The position numbers and the translations under genes are program-made. Shown in pieces: positions 55,526-62,635 of a stretch of DNA of 64,000 bases (its first letter is position 1; each line of letters starts with the position of its first letter). The DNA comes from UBA2112 sp964596695 (GTDB lineage Bacteria > Patescibacteriota > Saccharimonadia > Saccharimonadales > Saccharimonadaceae): positions 124,001 through 188,000 of the forward strand of contig CAZQVE010000001.1 in the NCBI GenBank assembly GCA_964596695.1. The letters are read 5' to 3'. The notes below the pieces were generated by a model, which worked only from the letters and a program-made list of their open reading frames with translations, made no database searches and was not told where the DNA came from.

Positions 55526-57622
55526 CTAGTACTGAGGAGCTGCGATGTAGTTGATCTTGGTAGTGTAGATACCAGCTGGAGTGGTCGCTGCGATGTTGGC
55601 GATGTAGCGCATCTTCGCGGTAACACAGTCGACAACTTGGTTGCTTTCACTTGCAAGTTCTGCAGGTACGGTATCTGACATCTTATCAAAGGCGAACATT
55701 GCGTTAGTACTGCCACCCTGTCCGTCGTCATTGATCTTACCCGAGCCACTTGCATAGTTGGATGCTGGCGTCAAAGGGTCTAGATGAGGCATATGGAAAC
55801 TACCATTCAAACTTGTGTAGTCCCATGTACCGCTATGTGTCGCGCCGTTATCGGTCAGTGTTGAATCATGAATACCCGTGATAGCGAAGTTGTCGTTCGT
55901 ATCGGCGGCATTCTCGTAGTTCTTGCCTGTAGCACGGTCAACACTGTAGTCTACGCCATAACTAGCATCGTCAAAGTCGTTACCGCCAGCCAAGGCAACG
56001 TAGTCTATAGCAAGTCCGAACTGCTCTGAACCTTGTGTAGACAGCGCCTTGGTTTTACCAATGGCTTCAATTTCGTCACCAGACGTATTACTGAGCGTGT
56101 GCCCTGAGTAATAGACCGTCGCACCGGCACTAGAGTTGGAGCTCAGTCGCCAGTAGGAGTGCGTCGCATATGTGTGGTCGGTACTTAGCGAGCTTTCGGC
56201 ATCTTGATTACCGAGTTCAAGTACGTTCTGCGGATCATCCGTTGTCATACCCATACGGATGATGTCACATGTACCATGCTTTTTGTGATCGTCATCTATG
56301 GGCTGATAGTCGACGGCTTTTTCATATGTACTTTGGACACCGGTAGTGCCGTCGGTGCTGTCCAGCGTGTTCGGATCTACCGTACCCACAGAGAACTGCA
56401 TCGTTTCCAGCACCTTGGTGGTAATCTGGATTGACTGATTCATGACATTGGCTACGGTGACGCCGCCGTCGATAACATTACTACTAGCAGCCTGGGCAGC
56501 CAAGTCTGTTGGGTTGGCAAGTGTGGTGAAATCCTTGAAGGTATTAATCTTGACAAAGAAGTAGCCTGAACCTGGGTTGGTAATGTAGTTCGTTGCGGTT
56601 GCAAAGAAGAATATCTTTACCTGGCTATCTGTAGCTAATCCCAAACCGTCTGCGTTCTCGAGGACAATCGTATTCTGTTTACCAGATGTAAGGGAGGTAG
56701 CTTCCTCTTGGTTAGAGGTAGAAACTGTCCAGCCGGTACTCTGGCTCCAGTCGGTGTCAGTCGGTTGCTTGTAAACGACAAGGAAATTACCTGCAACGTC
56801 TTGGGCGGCTTCAGCAGCATCACCCGTGCCACCGTCTGCTTGATATTTAGGGTTGTTGTTGGTGTAACCCGGTACAGCCGATACGAGACCCTTCGAGTTG
56901 TTCGTACCGTCAACATCAAATACCTTAGCCAAATCGCTGGATTTGCTGATTGTATAAGTAACACCCGCCTCGACATCGGCCGTTGCGACAGCAGCGGTTA
57001 GCTCCAAGCTGGTGTCGGTGCTTACCGTGGCAACTGTATACTCGTGATCGCCAGCTGTTGTGATGGTGTCACCGGTTGCAACATCGGTCAAAAAGTGAGT
57101 GCCGGAACCTGTTACCGCGGTGCTGGTGTCGGCGGTTGAAATCGTACCCGTACCGGCAACCGGACCACCTATCTCCGTTGCGGAGGGGTATGTGACGTTT
57201 AAATCTGCTGTGGTTGCCGTATCAGCACCACCGTGATCGAAGCCGCCACCTGAGCCGTTGTCGCCAGGTGCTGCACACTGACCGGCTGGCTGCGTACAGT
57301 ACTGGAACGATATAGCCTTGATCGGCTCATTCGTACCAGACGAAGTGCTGTCCGTACTTACCTTAAAGCTAAAGTAGTTACCAGACTTCTGACCGTTGGC
57401 ACCGGAGTTTGGCGGTGCGTATGTGCTATTACCGGAGCCGTCGGTGTATGCCCACCCCGGTGATGAGCTTGAGAGCGTCAAGCTACGTTCTGTCAGCGGG
57501 TTGAGCGCATCGGCGTAGGCTGTCGTAGCAGGAAGCACAGCCGGAATGACCGCGCCCACCGCCAAGGCAATCGCTGCGCCGAGGTTCGTTCCTCGCTGAG
57601 CAATTGATTTGAGTTTATACAT
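55526..57622 (-). CDS. Secreted QFG-family (WxL-like) surface protein C, long form
   Basis: A 698-residue protein with a signal peptide (about 12-38). It carries the family N-motif LTERSLTLSSSSPGWAY, then AISFQYC. A Thr/Ala-rich central region has short internal repeats such as TGTISTADTSTAVTGSGTHF (near 155-200), and METMQFSVG is near 405. SEQFGLAIDYVAL (near 530) and the C-terminus TPAGIYTTKINYIAAPQY complete the family pattern. It is the largest family member. A strong ribosome site (AAGGAGATATAC) and a TTGCAC-TAAAAT promoter with the TGTGGAAAAC box suggest it is the main product. Confidence 0.7.
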   Translation of the reverse strand: MYKLKSIAQRGTNLGAAIALAVGAVIPAVLPATTAYADALNPLTERSLTLSSSSPGWAYTDGSGNSTYAPPNSGANGQKSGNYFSFKVSTDSTSSGTNEPIKAISFQYCTQPAGQCAAPGDNGSGGGFDHGGADTATTADLNVTYPSATEIGGPVAGTGTISTADTSTAVTGSGTHFLTDVATGDTITTAGDHEYTVATVSTDTSLELTAAVATADVEAGVTYTISKSSDLAKVFDVDGTNNSKGLVSAVPGYTNNNPKYQADGGTGDAAEAAQDVAGNFLVVYKQPTDTDWSQSTGWTVSTSNQEEATSLTSGKQNTIVLENADGLGLATDSQVKIFFFATATNYITNPGSGYFFVKINTFKDFTTLANPTDLAAQAASSNVIDGGVTVANVMNQSIQITTKVLETMQFSVGTVDPNTLDSTDGTTGVQSTYEKAVDYQPIDDDHKKHGTCDIIRMGMTTDDPQNVLELGNQDAESSLSTDHTYATHSYWRLSSNSSAGATVYYSGHTLSNTSGDEIEAIGKTKALSTQGSEQFGLAIDYVALAGGNDFDDASYGVDYSVDRATGKNYENAADTNDNFAITGIHDSTLTDNGATHSGTWDYTSLNGSFHMPHLDPLTPASNYASGSGKINDDGQGGSTNAMFAFDKMSDTVPAELASESNQVVDCVTAKMRYIANIAATTPAGIYTTKINYIAAPQY

Positions 57623-57681
57623 GGTGTTGTATATCTCCTTTTTTGTTTATTTTTTATCCTAATGAAAGGTGTACGTGGGGT

Positions 57682-57711
57682 ATTTTACCACTACCTTAAT
57701 GAATTGTGCAA
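57682..57711 (-). promoter_or_regulatory. Promoter of surface protein C with TGTGGAAAAC box
   Basis: TTGCAC (57711-57706), 18 bases, TAAAAT (57687-57682). The box TGTGGAAAAC lies directly upstream (about 57724-57715), 3 bases from the -35. Confidence 0.6.
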
Positions 57712-57755
57712 TAGGTTTTCCACAACGTTTTGTGAAACGGATTTTGTAGGGCTAA

Positions 57756-58505
57756 TTAATACACGGGTATCACGACTGCGGAGAAGTCGCCGGAGTAGTG
57801 GCCGGAGGGCGTGGTGTCGGAAATATTGATGATCATGCTGATGGTGTAGTCTGTCTCCCCCGACGAGCTGTCGCTGTGCGCGACAGTGTCGCCGCTGTGA
57901 TACATGAACTTGTTCGCTGTCTTGTAGTTGTCATTCACCGTACCGAAGCTGATTTGGTCGTCCGGTACCTGCAGCGGATCGGCACCGACGCTTGGCGTCG
58001 TGTTGGCAACGGCGTTGATACCGAACTGCTCGGTACCCGGCGTAGAGCCCGTGGGCGAGGAGAGTGTGTTGAGCGTGTGGCTGCCGTATTTGGGTGGATT
58101 GCCAATGATTTGGAGCGTGTAGCCGCTACTCAGGTAGCTGCGGACATGTACGGTCATGGTCGCCGCGGACGTACTGCTCGAGGACAGAACACCCAAGCTG
58201 CTGTCGCCCGTACCGACAATCACCTCGAGGAGCGGATCGCTGCCCGTAACCGGACCAAATGAAGCCGTGTGTTTGCCGTCGGAACTGCTACCGGCCACCA
58301 TGCTGCCGATGGAGGCCTTGGCACAATACGCGCTAGAACAGCCCTCTTGAGTCGTGGATCCGGAACCAAACTCTGTCTGCATGACCTGGTAGTGGTCGGA
58401 GCTGGAGATCGACGACTCGGCAAACGCCGCCGGTGCGAGGCCAAGAGAAACAAGCGCCGGCAGTACCAGCAATCTCCAGTGTCGCGATACTCTCCCTTTC
58501 CGCAT
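57756..58505 (-). CDS. Secreted QFG-family (WxL-like) surface protein D, short form
   Basis: A 249-residue protein with a signal peptide (MRKGRVSRHWRLLVLPALVSLGLAPAAFAES). It shares PLLEVIVGTGDSSLGVLSS, TEQFGINAVANTTPSVGADP (near 160), NKFMYHSGDTVAHS (near 205) and a C-terminal TPSGHYSGDFSAVVIPVY with the other three, but lacks the long N-terminal domain. Two cysteines (GCSSAYC near 55) can pair. It begins the minus-strand run of the cluster and is divergent from the beta-solenoid gene. Confidence 0.68.
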   Translation of the reverse strand: MRKGRVSRHWRLLVLPALVSLGLAPAAFAESSISSSDHYQVMQTEFGSGSTTQEGCSSAYCAKASIGSMVAGSSSDGKHTASFGPVTGSDPLLEVIVGTGDSSLGVLSSSSTSAATMTVHVRSYLSSGYTLQIIGNPPKYGSHTLNTLSSPTGSTPGTEQFGINAVANTTPSVGADPLQVPDDQISFGTVNDNYKTANKFMYHSGDTVAHSDSSSGETDYTISMIINISDTTPSGHYSGDFSAVVIPVY

Positions 58506-58573
58506 AAGCTTTATTCATATAGTAACATGCCGACAAGTATAGTAAGCTAGACATAAGTACAATAGAAAGAGTC

Positions 58574-59638
58574 ATGGAGCCAGACAAGAACACTACCCCG
58601 GAGTCTGAGGAGCAGGAGCCGAAAGAGGCTGAGCACAAGGACGAAACGCAAGAGCAGGAAGCGGAGCAAGAAGCCCCGGCTGATGCTCTGAGTCGCACGC
58701 CCGACGACCTCGACAAAGAAGAGGCCGAGCATGAGGCTGCCGATCCCGAGCACAAGCCCGAAGAACCGGTCGAAAAGAAAGTTTCGCCGTTCAAACGCAT
58801 CCTCCGTAAGGTAGACGTATATGCCATGGGCTTTTCGCTGATCGTGATTGTCGCCGGAATCGTCACGGTAGTGTTTTACCTGAATAGCCAGAAGACTCCC
58901 CCGGCACCCGACATCGCCAACCAAGCTCTCACCCAGGATGAGCTGAAACAGCTCGCCAACACCGACGCCAAGGTCGGCAGTGCCTCGCAGACACTGACGA
59001 TCCAAGGCAACGCTGTTATCGAAGGCCAAACGCTCGCGCGCGGCAACCTTAGTATCGCCGCCAACCTGCAGACCGGCGGTAGTATAACGGGACCAAAGCT
59101 GACGATATCGGGCGACTCCAACCTCGGCGCCACGCAGATAAACAGCCTGCAAGTCGCAACCGATACCGCCATACAGGGCACTACCACGTTGCGCGACCTG
59201 AACGTCTCTGGCGTGACGTCGTTCAGCGGCCCCGTAAAGGCCTCGGAGATTACCGTGAGCAAGCTAATCATGAGTGGCAACGCCGTACTGGAGGTGTCGA
59301 ATCACCTCAGCTTTGGCGGCGGCGGTGCGCCGAGCCGATCGATAACCGGCTCCGGCATGCTGGGCAGTGGCGGTTCGGTATCGATAAGCGGTTCGGACAC
59401 CTCGGGATCGATCAATATCAATACCGGCAATGGCACGCATGGCACCGGCTGCTTCATACGCATTAATTTCCGCAAAGCATTCACCAGCCAACCGCACGTA
59501 ATTATCAGTCCGGTCAATTCAGCAGCCGGCCTGATGCAATACTATGTAGAGCGCAGCACAAGCGGCTTTAACGTATGCAGCAACAACACGCCTGTAAGTA
59601 ACAGCAACTTCGCCTTTGACTACTTCACCGCAGGATGA
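58574..59638 (+). CDS. Membrane-anchored beta-solenoid (bactofilin-like) protein
   Basis: A 354-residue protein: Glu-rich cytoplasmic N-terminus (1-78), transmembrane helix (about 88-108, MGFSLIVIVAGIVTVVFYL), then regular short strands (LTIQGNAVIEGQTLARGNLSIAANLQTGGSITGPKLTISGDS, 138-240) like a polymer-forming right-handed solenoid. A C-terminal domain with two cysteines (GCFIRINF and FNVCSNN) ends it. The topology puts the solenoid outside. It could be a fibre or scaffold for the neighbouring surface proteins. Repeat copy B begins 8 bases after its stop. Confidence 0.7.
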   Translation: MEPDKNTTPESEEQEPKEAEHKDETQEQEAEQEAPADALSRTPDDLDKEEAEHEAADPEHKPEEPVEKKVSPFKRILRKVDVYAMGFSLIVIVAGIVTVVFYLNSQKTPPAPDIANQALTQDELKQLANTDAKVGSASQTLTIQGNAVIEGQTLARGNLSIAANLQTGGSITGPKLTISGDSNLGATQINSLQVATDTAIQGTTTLRDLNVSGVTSFSGPVKASEITVSKLIMSGNAVLEVSNHLSFGGGGAPSRSITGSGMLGSGGSVSISGSDTSGSININTGNGTHGTGCFIRINFRKAFTSQPHVIISPVNSAAGLMQYYVERSTSGFNVCSNNTPVSNSNFAFDYFTAG

Positions 59639-59646
59639 AAAACACA

Positions 59647-59711
59647 GGAGGGGCTAAGCCCCTCCGTATCGTTTTCGAAATGAATCCGAAAACTCACTCC
59701 TCCCCCTAAAG
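59647..59711 (+). repeat. 65-base structured repeat, copy B
   Basis: GGAGGGGC/GCCCCTCC hairpin, then GTTTTCG/CGAAAAC hairpin, then TCCTCCCCCTAAAG. Same sense relative to the upstream gene, same length and same outer parts as copy A at 19474-19538. The rest of 59712-59936 shows only a small hairpin AGCTGTAT/ATACAGCT (near 59868) and no supported gene. Confidence 0.8.
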
Positions 59712-59936
59712 CTCGCCTATCGTCTCGTGGCGTGGAGCAAAACGGCTTGCAGGCCTGAGTGCAGTTCGTGATGGAAATCGAGTACCGGAATGAGCCGTAT
59801 ACAGTACGGTGAGGCGCGGCGTACTAGCTTGGATGCAGTGCGAGGCAGCGGCGAGAAGCGCAACGTAGCTGTATAACATACAGCTCGTGAGCACCGGAGC
59901 TGCTAACGATGCAATGCGCCAAGATAGTATGCCGCG

Positions 59937-60257
59937 TCAGACGTCCATGAAGACGACGACCTTATCCGCCTTCACATGCATCAAAGCCCGCTGCACCTTA
60001 ATAGTCTTCGTCTTGCCGCCCACTGGCTGGATCACGAGATTGCAGGGCACGAGCATACACAAGAAATTATGATGGTGCGGCAGGATATCGAACGGACCGG
60101 TGGCGTTCTCGGCGCTGACACTATAGGCATCGCCCTCGAAATAGACTTTGAACGGCGCGTAGACTTTGACAGCCATCTTTGGCTTGCCGTCGTCTTTTGC
60201 CTTTTGCTCCGGTTCGTCAGAGACGGCCGTCGCCACATCTGCTGTCTCGTCCGCCAC
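59937..60257 (-). CDS. atpC: ATP synthase epsilon subunit, N-terminal barrel only
   Basis: A 106-residue protein of the F1 central stalk. VKVYAPFKVYFEGDAYSVSAENATGPFDILPHHHNFLCML (31-70) is the typical epsilon beta-sandwich. The usual C-terminal helical hairpin (about 45 residues, which inhibits ATP hydrolysis) is missing; a Glu/Ala/Asp-rich N-terminal extension of 25 residues is added. The start is GTG, overlapping the atpD stop (TAGTG), so it is the last gene of the operon. Confidence 0.85.
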   Translation of the reverse strand: MADETADVATAVSDEPEQKAKDDGKPKMAVKVYAPFKVYFEGDAYSVSAENATGPFDILPHHHNFLCMLVPCNLVIQPVGGKTKTIKVQRALMHVKADKVVVFMDV

Positions 60258-61726
60258 TACTTCTTCTCGCTTCCGGCTGGTTCTTCACTGCTGGGTGCTG
60301 GCGCCGCTGCTACTGGTTGTCCGGCGGGCTGAGCCGGTGCTGGCGCTGGCGCCGCTGCCGCCGCTGGTGCTGCCACGCTCTTGTATTCGCCTTTGCCGAT
60401 GATTTTTTCGACTCCGTCGAGCGTTTGGTCGCGCGTCATGTGTTCGCCCGGCACGCCCGTCACCTTTTCCATGACGTTAAAGCGCTGTTTGAAAAATTCG
60501 ATAAGCTCCTTCGCCTTGTAATAGTCGTCGCGGTCTTCGGCGGAGAGTTCGGACTCGCCGATGATGGCGATAATGCCCTTGAGTGATTCGTACTTTTGCA
60601 AGATCGCGGTCGCGCGGGTTGCCAGGTCATAGTGCCGCTCACCCACGACTTCCGGCGTGAGCAGGCTTGATTTGGACGCGAGGATATCAACCGCCGGACG
60701 AATACCTTGGGCAGCCACGGCGCGGCTCAGCACAATCGTGCTGTCCAACTCGTGCTGAATCATCTGGACGGCCGGGTCGGACAGGTCGTCCGCGGGGACG
60801 TAGATGGTCTGCAGGGCAGTGATCGAACCGTTTTCGTTGGTCGCCAGGCGGTCTTGGAACGTCTTGACGTCGCTAAACACCGTCGGTTGATAGCCACCTT
60901 CGGCAGGCGTCTGGTCGATGATAGTACTGACTTCGTTTTTGGCCTGGATATAGCGATACATGTTGTCGGCAAAAAGCAACACGTCCTTTTTCATATCGTC
61001 GCGGAAGTATTCGGCGAGAGTGATAGCAGCCAGACCAATCAGGCTACGCTGCACCGGGTTTTCGTTCATCTGACCGAAGAACATGGCCGTGGTCTTGAGC
61101 AGGTTATTGTCGCCAAGCGTCTTGTATAGTTCGTGACCCTCGCGGATACGCTCACCGATACCGGCGAACATGCTGATTGCGCCGGAGCCCTCGGCGACAT
61201 TGTTGATGATTTCCATGGTCAGCACCGTCTTGCCCACACCGGCGCCACCGACGATACCGATTTTGCGGCCTTTGACGAACGGCGTGAAGAAGTCGAGAAC
61301 CTTCAGCCCCGTTTCGAGCACCTCGTCGGTACGATTCACGAGGCTCGACTCCTGATACGCTGGTGAAAATATCGGGCGTTTGGGCATCTTGGCGAGCGTC
61401 GCTTCGTCGAGCTGCGGCTTACCGTCGATCGGACACGCCATGGCGTCCCACACGCGGCCAATCATTTCTTCGCCGACAGGGATCTCGAGGCTCTTGCCGC
61501 TGCGCGAAACGACGTCGCCTTTCTGGATACTGTAATCACCGCCGATATTCAGACAGAGCGCCATGTCGCCATGCTCGAGACTACTGACGAGCAGCGGCGA
61601 CTTCTTTTCGTTGTCGACATAGAGCATTTCGTTGACGTCCGGCATGCCTTCGTCGAACTGGATCTTGATAACAAGCCCTTTCAGTGTCCGGACAATACCC
61701 TTTTTGTAGGCTGTTTGTTCGACCAT
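60257..61726 (-). CDS. atpD: ATP synthase beta subunit
   Basis: A 489-residue catalytic F1 subunit. P-loop GGAGVGKT (about 160-167), GERIREGHELY (about 193-203), Walker B DVLLFADNMYRY, and the nucleotide-site loop IYVPADDLSDPA. The DELSEED region is changed to GESELSAEDRDDYYKAKEL. The N-domain (GRVWDAMACPIDGKP) is divergent, and an Ala/Pro-rich tail of about 40 residues follows the last domain. SD AGGAGGT inside atpG and a TAATG overlap show coupling. It forms F1 with the neighbouring subunits. Confidence 0.93.
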   Translation of the reverse strand: MVEQTAYKKGIVRTLKGLVIKIQFDEGMPDVNEMLYVDNEKKSPLLVSSLEHGDMALCLNIGGDYSIQKGDVVSRSGKSLEIPVGEEMIGRVWDAMACPIDGKPQLDEATLAKMPKRPIFSPAYQESSLVNRTDEVLETGLKVLDFFTPFVKGRKIGIVGGAGVGKTVLTMEIINNVAEGSGAISMFAGIGERIREGHELYKTLGDNNLLKTTAMFFGQMNENPVQRSLIGLAAITLAEYFRDDMKKDVLLFADNMYRYIQAKNEVSTIIDQTPAEGGYQPTVFSDVKTFQDRLATNENGSITALQTIYVPADDLSDPAVQMIQHELDSTIVLSRAVAAQGIRPAVDILASKSSLLTPEVVGERHYDLATRATAILQKYESLKGIIAIIGESELSAEDRDDYYKAKELIEFFKQRFNVMEKVTGVPGEHMTRDQTLDGVEKIIGKGEYKSVAAPAAAAAPAPAPAQPAGQPVAAAPAPSSEEPAGSEKK

Positions 61727-62595
61727 TACCCTGCACCTCCTGCTGCGCGTATTTTCTTAAGCCCGGCCAGCGATTCCTTTAGACGCGTGTCCACTTGGTT
61801 GCGCTTGGAGCGGTTGTATTCGGTATGCAGCGTGCTGGCGTTGTCGAGCGAGCGCTCCTTGGCAGCCGACATAGCCTTGAAACGGCTGGCAACTTGCGCC
61901 AAGCGGCTGTCGTAGATGAACTGCGATATAGTCAGGCGCAAGATGGAGTTTTCCAGATACGCTGCCAGGGCGTAGGAGTTCGGCTCGAAGATGTAGGTTT
62001 TTTCGGTAATCAAGTCGTCGCTCACGGTGGCCATATCGGCGACGCGGCCTTTGCTCGACACGACTTCGCTTAAGTCGACGTCTTTGATCTCTTGCTGCGA
62101 AAGAGAGATATAGTTCTGATAGAAGATACGGCTCTTGGCGTACTTTCTAGTGATATCCATCAGCGGATCGACATTTACGTAATCGTGCTCGGGCAGATCG
62201 AAATAGTACGTATAGTCGATATGCGACTGCTTGAGCTTGACCGCCCCATGGTGGCCGATCACGAGGACGTCGTTTTTCGCCTGGTCGTAGCGTTCGACGA
62301 ACTTGCGAATAAGCCGCTGGTCGATGTCGCCGCTCAGGCCGCCCTTGGCAGTAATGAGAATCAGCAGCTCTTTGTCGATGGGCGTTTCGTTCACCTGGCG
62401 GCCAAAGTTGAACAGTACGTCCACGCGGATTTGCTTGTAGATGTTCCAAACTTCGTCGAAAAACTGGTTGCTGATGAGTACTTTGTTTTTCGTCTTGGCG
62501 ATCTGCATACTGCTCAAACTTTCGAGCGCCGACGTAAGACTCACGACGGATCGTACGGCGTTTTCTTCTGCCTTGATTTCTAGCGGTCGCCTCAT
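61726..62595 (-). CDS. atpG: ATP synthase gamma subunit
   Basis: A 289-residue central-stalk protein. N-terminal helix MRRPLEIKAEENAVRSVVSLTSALESLSSMQIAKTKNKV, middle Rossmann-like LLILITAKGGLSGDIDQRLI (in place of the usual TSDRGLCG), and C-terminal helix YDSRLAQVASRFKAMSAAKERSLDNAS matching the ASRM-AM--A--NA signature of gamma. The termini are the parts that rotate in the alpha3beta3 ring. It lies between atpA and atpD and overlaps atpD by TAATG. Confidence 0.9.
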   Translation of the reverse strand: MRRPLEIKAEENAVRSVVSLTSALESLSSMQIAKTKNKVLISNQFFDEVWNIYKQIRVDVLFNFGRQVNETPIDKELLILITAKGGLSGDIDQRLIRKFVERYDQAKNDVLVIGHHGAVKLKQSHIDYTYYFDLPEHDYVNVDPLMDITRKYAKSRIFYQNYISLSQQEIKDVDLSEVVSSKGRVADMATVSDDLITEKTYIFEPNSYALAAYLENSILRLTISQFIYDSRLAQVASRFKAMSAAKERSLDNASTLHTEYNRSKRNQVDTRLKESLAGLKKIRAAGGAG

Positions 62596-62635
62596 AGTTT
62601 GCGTCTCCGGCCAGTCTCTTCCTTATGGTTGCGCA

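Noticed and set aside
51646..57724. TTTTCCACA sites as DnaA boxes of a replication origin
   Set aside because: Only two scattered single sites, both upstream of surface-gene promoters, with no cluster and no dnaA/dnaN neighbourhood.
59706..59894. 62-codon minus-strand frame after atpC, considered as a detached epsilon C-terminal part
   Set aside because: The translation is Cys/Arg/Thr-rich and shows no epsilon helical pattern; not coding by appearance.
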